The notes under the pieces were generated by a model. That model did no database searches. It saw only the letters and a list, made by a program, of their open reading frames with translations, and was not told the origin of the DNA. Shown here one piece after another: positions 1-6,472 of a DNA stretch of 15,836 nucleotides. The DNA comes from an uncultured Balneolaceae bacterium (GTDB lineage Bacteria > Bacteroidota > Rhodothermia > Balneolales > Balneolaceae). Numbering within the stretch: the first letter of the stretch is position 1; each line of letters starts with the position of its first letter. The stretch lies in assembly GCA_937982515.1 (NCBI GenBank), contig CALJMB010000028.1, forward strand, positions 1-15,836. Reading direction: 5' to 3'. Both the position numbers and the translations under genes were made by a program.

Positions 1-100
1 CTTTGCAGAGCAGCAACAAAGGCTTTGTAGAGCAACGACAAAGGCTTTGCAGAGCAACGACAAAGACTTTGTAGAGCGACTACAAAGGCTTTGTAGAAGC
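1..100. repeat. 22-bp tandem repeat with hairpin-forming units (about 4.5 copies)
   Basis: Four consecutive 22-bp units start at 1, 23, 45 and 67, with a partial fifth at 89-100. Each begins CTTTG(T/C)AG and ends CAAAG(G/A). The fourth unit (67-88) is a perfect stem, with arms CTTTGTAG and CTACAAAG around a 5-nt AGCGA loop. The other units have one or more mismatches between the arms. The array touches the window edge, so its full length is unknown. No coding function is likely. Confidence 0.85.
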
Positions 101-482
101 CCCCCTGCCCGGCAGGGTTGTTCCGTTCTCTGCTCCACCTCCTCATGCTGTCATCCCGAACCCCCGTCTGTTGGGGTGAGGGATCTCAAACGTTGTTACG
201 GACTTTTGCCGGCCTACCAGCATGAATTATTATGGCGTTTGAGATCGCTCGCCGAACCCCCCTCCCCGGGAGGACACACTAAAGAGCGGTAGAAGGTAAC
301 GAACCGGGCAGCCCTGCCCCCGCCCGGATACCTTGTTTTGCCTTTTCACTGACCAAAAGCACTTCTTAAACCTGCCTGCTTTCTACACACCCCGGTAAGC
401 GGTGTAAAACTTTTTAACAGTCCCCGCTCCTATACAGAATCCGGAATCAGCCCGGCGGAGAGATACAACCCTCATAATCCCC
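101..482. other. Gene-free intergenic DNA with dispersed palindromic repeat
   Basis: I see no credible gene here. The only sizeable open frame (47-292) starts inside the tandem repeat and has low-complexity, Pro/Cys/Arg-rich content. The stretch contains an 11-bp perfect inverted repeat, GATCTCAAACG at 182-192 and its complement at 236-246, next to C- and G-rich runs. It resembles the small dispersed repeats that litter Bacteroidota intergenic regions. Confidence 0.5.
182..246. repeat. Inverted repeat, 11-bp arms
   Basis: GATCTCAAACG (182-192) is exactly complementary to CGTTTGAGATC (236-246), with a 43-bp spacer. It could form a hairpin in DNA or RNA. It is probably a dispersed intergenic repeat and not a terminator, because no T-run follows. 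Confidence 0.6.
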
Positions 483-577
483 TTTATTTAAAGACATAAG
501 TATTATTATAGATTAACATGTTGAATGGCATATTTTTTGTCATATAAATTATATGTGATAACATATAATATGAACCT
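483..577 (+). promoter_or_regulatory. AT-rich leader with two palindromes before the deacetylase gene
   Basis: The 95 bases before the first gene of the plus-strand run are strikingly AT-rich compared with their surroundings. They hold two short palindromes next to the start codon: CATATA-AAT-TATATG (541-555) and CATAT-A-ATATG (562-572). A TATAAT hexamer lies at 564-569, but only 8 nt before the ATG, so it is unlikely to be a -10 box for a normal leader. I infer that the promoter, and perhaps an operator, of the cluster lies here. I could not identify a clean Bacteroidota -33/-7 pair. Confidence 0.35.
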
Positions 578-1492
578 ATGTCTGACAAAGCACCTGTGCC
601 TATTCAAACCTCAACATTAGACAAGCCGAAACAGAACGGTTTAAGAGATAATACAGAAATAAGGGCTCGTTGTGAAAAGACCGAAAATCTTTTAAACAGA
701 CCCAGAGTCTTGATGTATCACCGCATAGTAGATGACAGGGCACTTTCTCAGACTCAGCAAACGTGCGTTCATATCCACGAATTCCGCAAACAGCTGGAGC
801 TGATCGACCGGCTGGGCTATACGCCGATTACCTTCTATGATTATCGCTTATTTCAGGCGGGAGAGATACAGCTTCCCAAAAAACCGCTCATACTAACGTT
901 CGACGACGGCTACCTGGATACCTATCATCTGGCCTTTCCGCTGCTTACTGAGTTCGGGATGAAGGCCGTCATATTTGCCCTTGGCGATCCGTCTGTCCGG
1001 ACAAATGTATGGGATGCCGGCAAGCCCGGTATATCGGAAGCCGGACTGATGGAGCAAGATCATATTGCGGAATTGAGCGATTACGGTTTTGAAATAGGCG
1101 GACATTCGCTCAGCCATCCCAATCTGGCGAGCCTGTCCGCAGCGGAATGTTTACATGAAGTCAGCAAAACCAAGATGGTTTTGGAAACGATCACACATAC
1201 GGAGGTGCAAAGTTTCTCTTATCCGTATGGAGAGGTCAGCCGTCAGGTTAAAGACTGTGTGGCTGAGTCGGGATACAAATATGCATGTAGTGTGTTCAGT
1301 GGCCCGGCCCGGTTTGGGGTTGATCTGCTCGAGATCCGAAGAATAGCCGTACATAATACAACGACGATACCGGGCCTGGCTCTTCGCCTGGTCAGTCCAT
1401 ATGAATACCTGGAGTGGATGTGGTGGAAGTCAGGCAGTGCCAGTCGGTTTGGAAAGCGTGGGGCCCCGGTTAAGGGCTACTCCCTTCAATAA
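578..1492 (+). CDS. Polysaccharide deacetylase (NodB/CE4 family)
   Basis: A 304-aa protein predicted to be a metal-dependent de-N-acetylase of N-acetylhexosamine-containing glycans. The domain begins at about residue 42 with RVLMYHRIVDD. Motif 1 is TFDDGY (D109 and D110 as general base and metal ligand). Motif 2 is HSLSH (H176 and H180 as metal ligands). SFSYPYG (about 212-218) is the motif-3 equivalent. All key residues are present, so activity is likely. The first 40 residues are polar and unstructured, with no signal peptide or membrane helix. The enzyme may therefore act in the cytoplasm, on a lipid-linked or nascent chain, unlike secreted PgaB/IcaB. The ATG at 578 has no Shine-Dalgarno. 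A shorter start near M46 would remove the front of the domain, so I kept the long form. It is the first gene of the run. The family assignment is firm; the substrate is unknown. Confidence 0.9.
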   Translation: MSDKAPVPIQTSTLDKPKQNGLRDNTEIRARCEKTENLLNRPRVLMYHRIVDDRALSQTQQTCVHIHEFRKQLELIDRLGYTPITFYDYRLFQAGEIQLPKKPLILTFDDGYLDTYHLAFPLLTEFGMKAVIFALGDPSVRTNVWDAGKPGISEAGLMEQDHIAELSDYGFEIGGHSLSHPNLASLSAAECLHEVSKTKMVLETITHTEVQSFSYPYGEVSRQVKDCVAESGYKYACSVFSGPARFGVDLLEIRRIAVHNTTTIPGLALRLVSPYEYLEWMWWKSGSASRFGKRGAPVKGYSLQ

Positions 1493-1644
1493 TCCGATTA
1501 CTCAGAGTGGCCGGATCACGGAAGGGCAGGGCTGTGGAACTGAATAAACACTCAGTTAAGAACGTAACAGCACCGCGGTGTACGCGAAGGCATAGTGAGA
1601 ATACAATTAATTCGTAACACATTTATTAAAAGAGAAAAAGAAAA

Positions 1645-1650
1645 AAGAGG
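1645..1650 (+). promoter_or_regulatory. Ribosome binding site deciding the GNAT start
   Basis: AAGAGG lies 7 nt before the ATG at 1658. The frame is open further upstream to a GTG at 1595, but that codon has no comparable site, so 1658 is the better start. Confidence 0.5.
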
Positions 1651-1657
1651 TTGTGTA

Positions 1658-3049
1658 ATGCTGTCCACTGCAGAAGATATGTTGTCGAGGAAATCAAATG
1701 GCTCGGTCGTTGGCAAATCAACAAATCATGCGTTTATATATACATCGGCTCCCGGAGCATCTGAGAAAATCGGCGGCCATCTTCCCGATCTGCTTGAGAT
1801 AAACGTGATCGACAATGAACAGGCTTTTGATGAGCTGGAAGATGAGTGGAATCAGCTGCTGGAAAGGGCTGATACTCATGTATTTCAGTCTTTCGAGTGG
1901 CAGCGTACCTGGTGGAAGTACTTCGGAGGCAACGGCCGGCTTCACATTCTCGCATTCCGCGATGAAGAACGGCTGGTAGGTATAGCTCCTTTTTATATCA
2001 GCGAGGTGCAGCTATACGGTCTGTATACATACAGGCACCTGCAGTTCCTGGCAGGCTGCTTACCCGCGGGTGACGCTTCAGACACTTTTTCCAAATATAG
2101 TCTCAGCGATTATCTGGATCTGATCGCTGACCCGGAGTACCGGGAAAAAATAGCGGAAACGCTGATGAGTTACCTGGCGGAGCAGAGAAATTTCTTTGAC
2201 CAGATAAGCCTGGATGAATTACCCGAGGATGGTGTTATGATGGAGCACCTCGTCCCAAAGCTTGAAGAAGCCGGATGGCCCTGTATTAAGGAGAAGGCGG
2301 AAGTCTGCCCGCAGATTGAATTGCCCGCCACTATGGATGAGTATCTGTACAAGATCAGGTCTTCGGTCAGATACGACCTGCGCCGTTCCATCCGCTCCGT
2401 TACGGAAGATAACCTGTACAACATACACACCATCCGGGCCGAAGAAGATCTTGAAACAGTGTTTCGCCATCTGGTTGACCTCCATCAGGCACGATGGAAC
2501 AGCCAGGGATATCCCGGCGTATTTACAGATGCACGGGTCGAGCAGTTTTTAAAAACGGTTTCCATTGCTTTCATGAAGCGCAACTGGCTTAATTTGAAGA
2601 GCTCTTTCGATCACGATGGCAATTGCCTGGCTGTAAACCTCACGTTCGCGTTTAAGCAACGCATCTATGACTACCAGAGAGCGTTTGATATAACCTCGGA
2701 TCTGGCCAGGTACGGACCCGGTAATGCTCTGATCTATTATTTGGTAGAAGAAGCTATAGATGAAGGGAAAGAAATATTTGACCTGCTAAGGGGCGATGAA
2801 AAATATAAACTTCGCATAGCTACCCGGGTTCGCCAGAACTGGAAGGTCAGCATCCACAACCTGGCGCATGAGAAGGGCTTTATATACCGGTTAAACCGGT
2901 TTGCAAGCGGTGTGTCTGATTTCATGTTCAGAGTAAGAAGGGAGTTTTTACTGCTTCATATTCATATTCGGGAACATGGAATCGCAGATTTCATGCCCGC
3001 GTATAGAGCGTTTATTAAAAAACGGCTGAACAAAAACACAAATGGGTAA
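1658..3049 (+). CDS. FemAB/BioF2-like GNAT acyltransferase
   Basis: About 463 aa from the ATG at 1658 (484 aa if the GTG at 1595 is used). The body resembles the Acetyltransf_6 (BioF2-like) group, related to FemAB peptidyl/acyl transferases. Residues about 46-115 contain DELEDEWNQLLE and FQSFEWQRTWWKYFGG, followed by the typical LVGIAPFYI strand. Near residue 376 comes LLRGDEKYKLR, the conserved C-terminal signature of this group. A basic, aromatic-rich tail follows. Such proteins occur in exopolysaccharide clusters and are thought to transfer an acyl or aminoacyl group to an amine. The donor could be acyl-CoA, an aminoacyl-tRNA or a carrier protein, and the sequence does not say which. Only 11 bp separate it from a next start at 3061, which supports one operon with the hexapeptide acyltransferase. 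The neighbouring deacetylase could supply free amines as acceptors (inference). Confidence 0.8.
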   Translation: MLSTAEDMLSRKSNGSVVGKSTNHAFIYTSAPGASEKIGGHLPDLLEINVIDNEQAFDELEDEWNQLLERADTHVFQSFEWQRTWWKYFGGNGRLHILAFRDEERLVGIAPFYISEVQLYGLYTYRHLQFLAGCLPAGDASDTFSKYSLSDYLDLIADPEYREKIAETLMSYLAEQRNFFDQISLDELPEDGVMMEHLVPKLEEAGWPCIKEKAEVCPQIELPATMDEYLYKIRSSVRYDLRRSIRSVTEDNLYNIHTIRAEEDLETVFRHLVDLHQARWNSQGYPGVFTDARVEQFLKTVSIAFMKRNWLNLKSSFDHDGNCLAVNLTFAFKQRIYDYQRAFDITSDLARYGPGNALIYYLVEEAIDEGKEIFDLLRGDEKYKLRIATRVRQNWKVSIHNLAHEKGFIYRLNRFASGVSDFMFRVRREFLLLHIHIREHGIADFMPAYRAFIKKRLNKNTNG

Positions 3050-3072
3050 ATTTCCGAAGAATGAGTAGCATC

Positions 3073-3078
3073 AGGAGA
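3073..3078 (+). promoter_or_regulatory. Ribosome binding site favouring the start at 3088
   Basis: AGGAGA lies 9 nt before the ATG at 3088. An in-frame ATG at 3061 has only a weak GAAG upstream. The first nine codons of the longer version carry no domain. Confidence 0.45.
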
Positions 3079-3087
3079 GAACGGGTT

Positions 3088-4053
3088 ATGACTTGGGACG
3101 ATGCCATCTCCTGGATAAAGAGACGAGCGGAAAAGAGCAGATATCCCCTGCTCCATAAAGTTTCCCGGAGCCTGGAAAGAGATAAAGATATTCCCCTTTC
3201 ATACTTGTTGCGGAAGGCGCGCATCTACCTGGCCTGTATGCTCACAGGCAGGTACAATCTGAGGAAGTGCACCCGTGTAGGCATTCGGCCCAGAACCCGC
3301 CGGAGGCCTTATATAGAAAATATGGGGAAGATAATCATCGGCAACGATATCAATATCAATTCCAGAAACGTGCAGACCGACCTGGTTACGGGGCCGGAGG
3401 GCGTACTCGAAATCGGCGATGAAGTAAGTATTAATTTCGGAGTATCTATTGTAGCCAACAAAAAAATACAAATCGGCAACCGGATTCGTATTGGCCCATA
3501 TACCATGATTTATGATTCAAACCAGCATGTACACGGGCAGCGGTTCAAAAGGGCGGAGGGAGCCCCTGTGGTTATCGAAGATGATGTATGGCTGGCATCC
3601 CGTGTGATGGTTCTGAAAGGAAGCCGGATAGGCAGAGGCTCTATCATCGCAGCAGGCAGTGTGGTATCGGGCATCGTGCCGCCCTATGTGGTAGCGGGAG
3701 GGGTGCCCGCCCGGGTGATAAAATATCTTGACTCTTCTTATGCCTCAGGCTTCTTCTGGGAACACAATGGCGCGGAAGAGGTTATAAGAGAGGACATTTC
3801 AGGCAGGGTTCGAAAAACCGCCTCGGAAGTATTTTCAACAGATATCGATTTAATCAGGCCGGAATATGCTCACTACTCGATTCCCGGATGGAGTTCATTC
3901 CAACACGTAAAGTTTGTTCATGCCCTGGAAAGAGAATTTACTATCCGGATCAAGAAAGAAGACTGGATAAGGATGTCTTCTATTGGTAAAAGTATACGTC
4001 TGGTTCAGGAATATGTGGATCAGAATCGTAGGGGCCGGGAGACTGTACCATGA
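3088..4053 (+). CDS. Left-handed beta-helix acyltransferase fused to a C-terminal acyl-carrier-like domain
   Basis: About 321 aa from 3088 (330 aa from 3061; numbering here uses the longer form). Residues about 84-222 are a hexapeptide-repeat acyltransferase of the CatB/maltose O-acetyltransferase type. Evidence is KIIIGNDININSR, LEIGDEVSINFGVSI, IQIGNRIRIGPYTMI, the acceptor-site stretch YDSNQHVHG (H156/H158 as candidate catalytic base) and the closing PPYVVAGGVPARVIKYL. Residues about 245-325 look like an acyl carrier protein: helix, loop, then GWSSFQHVKFVHALEREF and a final helix ending RLVQEYV. Aligned without gaps to the free carrier protein at 8350, S279 falls on that protein's phosphopantetheine serine, and the usual preceding Asp is replaced by Ser. 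If modified, the enzyme would carry its own acyl donor. If not, the domain may only dock or be degenerate. The acyltransferase call is firm; the carrier call rests on pattern and alignment by eye. Confidence 0.8.
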   Translation: MTWDDAISWIKRRAEKSRYPLLHKVSRSLERDKDIPLSYLLRKARIYLACMLTGRYNLRKCTRVGIRPRTRRRPYIENMGKIIIGNDININSRNVQTDLVTGPEGVLEIGDEVSINFGVSIVANKKIQIGNRIRIGPYTMIYDSNQHVHGQRFKRAEGAPVVIEDDVWLASRVMVLKGSRIGRGSIIAAGSVVSGIVPPYVVAGGVPARVIKYLDSSYASGFFWEHNGAEEVIREDISGRVRKTASEVFSTDIDLIRPEYAHYSIPGWSSFQHVKFVHALEREFTIRIKKEDWIRMSSIGKSIRLVQEYVDQNRRGRETVP

Positions 4054-4122
4054 TAATGCCAGGTATATTTCACAGCGTCTGTAAACCAGAATCGTAACCT
4101 GTTTAACTGTTAACTATTCATC

Positions 4123-5337
4123 ATGCTGGTTGTTTTACAAATTGTCATGTTAAGCGTAACGGGCTTTTTTGTCTCATATCTCGCTTTTCTTAGTCTGGCC
4201 GCTCTGAGAGGGCGTGGAAGTGATGGCTTCAAGGCCAAAATAAACAGGCGCTTCGCGGTTGTTGTGCCCGCTTATAACGAAGAAGAAAGCATTACCGATA
4301 CCATCCGCAGCCTTTCATCGGTCGACTACGATCCCGACAGGTTCAGGATTATTGTAATTGCCGACAACTGTACAGACCGGACAGCAGAAATAGCCGAGAA
4401 GGAGGGAGCTTTGGTGATGGTGAGGAAGAGCGCCCGGGAACGGGGTAAAGGATATGCTCTGCGCTGGTGTTTCGACCGGTTAATGGCCTCAAATACTATC
4501 TATAAGTTCGATGCTGTCGTGGTAGTTGATGCGGATACCATCGTTTCCGGAAATATGCTCCGGGTGATGAACAAGTACATGGAAGGAGGGGCCGGCGTAG
4601 TACAGGGGTATCTCACTGTCGATTCCGGGCCGGGCGCGTGGACCGGCGAGATCATTCGTATAGGATTTACGCTCTATAATTATGTGCGTCCGCTTGCACG
4701 CCGGAGACTGGGTTATTCGGCAGGGCTTCGGGGAAACGGCATGTGCTTTTCTATGAAAGTACTGGAAAAAGTACCCTGGAATGCCTATTCGCTGACAGAG
4801 GACCTCGAGTATAGCCTCCGATTGTTGCTCAACGGCGTAACGGTTGTGTTTGCTCCGGAAGCCATTGGATTCAGTGTTGTACCGGAAAAGGCAGACAATG
4901 CGGAAAGCCAGCGCGAGCGGTGGGAAATCGGGCGGTACCCCGTCCTGAAAAAATATGCAGGGCCCTTATTAAAGGCTGCTTTCAGAAAACGCTCTGTCAA
5001 AATTTTTGACACATTAGTCGATCTTGTTACACCACCTCTGGTGAATATAATGTTACTGGTGCTGCTAATGGCCGGATTGAGTTTTCTGCTCTGGCTTACC
5101 GGTGTTCAGCAGACCCCGCTTTATACCATCCTGTGGTTAATCCTCTTTGGGTTGGGAATATTTCATGCCCTGATGGGTCTGTATGTCGCAGATGCCGGGT
5201 GGCCGGTGTATCGTTCATTGCTGCACGTTCCGAAGTACGCTCTGTGGAAGGTGTACGTCTATTTCAAGGTTTTGCTGGTTAAAGGAAGAACCACCAGCTG
5301 GATCCGTACTTCCAGAGAAGTGACGGGTAATGAGTGA
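4123..5337 (+). CDS. Membrane glycosyltransferase family 2, processive type
   Basis: A 404-aa inner-membrane GT2 that probably polymerises or extends a beta-linked glycan from a nucleotide sugar. One hydrophobic helix lies at residues 3-28, and two more at about 304-327 and 332-355. The cytoplasmic GT-A domain shows VVPAYNEEE (47-55), IADNCTDRT (79-87), the metal-binding VVDADT (134-139), the catalytic TED (225-227) and QRERW (263-267), the QxxRW motif of chitin, NodC, hyaluronan and PNAG-type synthases. All motifs are intact. Length and layout resemble NodC/IcaA-like enzymes. Together with the NodB-type deacetylase this suggests a partly de-N-acetylated aminosugar polymer, although the sugar specificity cannot be read from the sequence. 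The ATG at 4123 has no Shine-Dalgarno; it follows CTATTCATC directly. Confidence 0.88.
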   Translation: MLVVLQIVMLSVTGFFVSYLAFLSLAALRGRGSDGFKAKINRRFAVVVPAYNEEESITDTIRSLSSVDYDPDRFRIIVIADNCTDRTAEIAEKEGALVMVRKSARERGKGYALRWCFDRLMASNTIYKFDAVVVVDADTIVSGNMLRVMNKYMEGGAGVVQGYLTVDSGPGAWTGEIIRIGFTLYNYVRPLARRRLGYSAGLRGNGMCFSMKVLEKVPWNAYSLTEDLEYSLRLLLNGVTVVFAPEAIGFSVVPEKADNAESQRERWEIGRYPVLKKYAGPLLKAAFRKRSVKIFDTLVDLVTPPLVNIMLLVLLMAGLSFLLWLTGVQQTPLYTILWLILFGLGIFHALMGLYVADAGWPVYRSLLHVPKYALWKVYVYFKVLLVKGRTTSWIRTSREVTGNE

Positions 5338-5408
5338 AAAGTGAAAAGTGAAAAAGCTGCAATTTTACTCACGACTCACAGCTCACGACTCATAACTCAA
5401 GACTCAAG
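5333..5408. repeat. Two heptameric tandem repeats
   Basis: AGTGAAA occurs three times in tandem at 5333-5353, beginning inside the last codons of the glycosyltransferase gene. After 13 bases, six heptads of the form (A/G)CTCA(C/T/A)(G/A) run from 5367 to 5408. Both have period 7. They look like a short heptanucleotide minisatellite of the sort scattered through some bacterial intergenic regions, and are likely to vary in copy number. No promoter or terminator is apparent inside. Confidence 0.8.
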
Positions 5409-5437
5409 ACCCATAGCTCTAAATACTAACTATTCAT

Positions 5438-5445
5438 TAAGGAGG
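5438..5445 (+). promoter_or_regulatory. Strong Shine-Dalgarno for the flavin monooxygenase
   Basis: TAAGGAGG is 7 nt before the ATG at 5453. It is the strongest ribosome binding site in the window and fixes the start of the gene. Most other genes here lack such a site, which suggests comparatively efficient translation of this enzyme and of the coupled adenylation gene. Confidence 0.8.
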
Positions 5446-5452
5446 CCCTTGC

Positions 5453-6472
5453 ATGTCATTCCGGGAACATTCATCGATAGAGGTTTTTTCAACCTGCCCT
5501 GAGTCTTCCGATTATCTATCGGAAGATTACGTCAGGCAGGTACAAAATGTGGCGGCCTGGAGCGAAGAGGCGGGATGCAGGGGTATGCTGATTTATGCAG
5601 ATAACAGGCTGGTCGATCCCTGGCAGGTAGCGCATATTGTTATTAAAAGTACCCGGAAGCTCGTACCTCTGGTAGCTGTTCAGCCGGTATATATGCATCC
5701 CTACTCCGTTGCCAAAATGATTTCCAGCTTTGGATATATGTACCGGCGGAATGTATATCTGAACATGGTGGCCGGAGGGTTTAAGAATGATCTGAAGGCG
5801 CTAAATGATTCCACTCCGCACGACCTCCGGTACGAGCGGCTGACAGAATACACACAGATCATCCGGCACCTGTTAAAAGGAGATCCTGTTACATTTGAAG
5901 GAACATTCTATACCATCAAAAACCTGAGCCTTCAGCCGGAACTGCCGGAGGAACTGTTTCCGGGAATATGCGTTTCCGGCTCATCGGAGGCCGGCCTTCA
6001 CGCGGCTGACGTTCTGGGTGCTACCGCCATCAAGTATCCTCAGCCCGTGGTAGATTATAAAACCGGTGAAGAACCGGGCTCCGGCCGTACCGGCATACGG
6101 GTAGGCATCATTGCCAGAGAGAGCGGCGAAGAGGCCTGGAATACCGGAGTAAAACGATTTCCACCCGACCGGGCCGGTCAATTTGCTCATCAGCTGGCCA
6201 TGAAGATTTCAGATTCGCAATGGCATAAACAACTATCGGAGATGGCTGAAGAGTTAATGGGGCGGGAGTCGCCATATTGGCTGCATCCTTTTAAAAACTA
6301 CAAGACATTCTGTCCCTATCTGGTGGGGAGTTATGAGCGTATAGCCCGGGAGATCGCGGGATATATTCAGATCGGATTTCAAACATTTGTCCTGGATATA
6401 CCTCCGGACAAGGAAGAACTGGAACATATAAACATAGTTTTTGACAAAGCACTGGAGACGGTATCGCTATGA
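5453..6472 (+). CDS. LLM-class (luciferase-like) flavin-dependent monooxygenase
   Basis: A 339-aa TIM-barrel oxidoreductase of the bacterial-luciferase/alkanesulfonate-monooxygenase (SsuD) superfamily, expected to use FMNH2 and O2. Landmarks are EVFSTCPESSDYLSEDY near the N-terminus, LVPLVAVQPVYMHPYSVAK (about 70-88), YLNMVAGGFKNDL (102-114), HDLRYERLTEYTQIIRHLL (123-141, the barrel helix shared by the family) and CVSGSSEAG (173-181, phosphate-binding type loop). Length is normal and no residue is obviously missing. No reductase partner lies in the window, so reduced flavin would come from elsewhere. It overlaps the adenylation gene by 4 bp (ATGA at 6469-6472). The product is therefore probably made in step with it, and the substrate may be an acyl or aminoacyl chain on a carrier protein (inference from context; related LLM enzymes work in nonribosomal peptide pathways). 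Confidence 0.85.
   Translation: MSFREHSSIEVFSTCPESSDYLSEDYVRQVQNVAAWSEEAGCRGMLIYADNRLVDPWQVAHIVIKSTRKLVPLVAVQPVYMHPYSVAKMISSFGYMYRRNVYLNMVAGGFKNDLKALNDSTPHDLRYERLTEYTQIIRHLLKGDPVTFEGTFYTIKNLSLQPELPEELFPGICVSGSSEAGLHAADVLGATAIKYPQPVVDYKTGEEPGSGRTGIRVGIIARESGEEAWNTGVKRFPPDRAGQFAHQLAMKISDSQWHKQLSEMAEELMGRESPYWLHPFKNYKTFCPYLVGSYERIAREIAGYIQIGFQTFVLDIPPDKEELEHINIVFDKALETVSL

Noticed and set aside
1..100. CRISPR array
   Set aside because: The repeats are directly adjacent at a 22-bp period with no unique spacers, and no cas genes are present.
47..292. 81-codon open frame in the 5' repeat region
   Set aside because: It starts within the 22-bp tandem repeat, continues through dispersed-repeat sequence, has atypical composition and no recognisable domain or ribosome binding site.
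564..569. TATAAT as a -10 promoter box
   Set aside because: It lies only 8 nt before the ATG with no matching -35 element, and Bacteroidota-type promoters use a different consensus.
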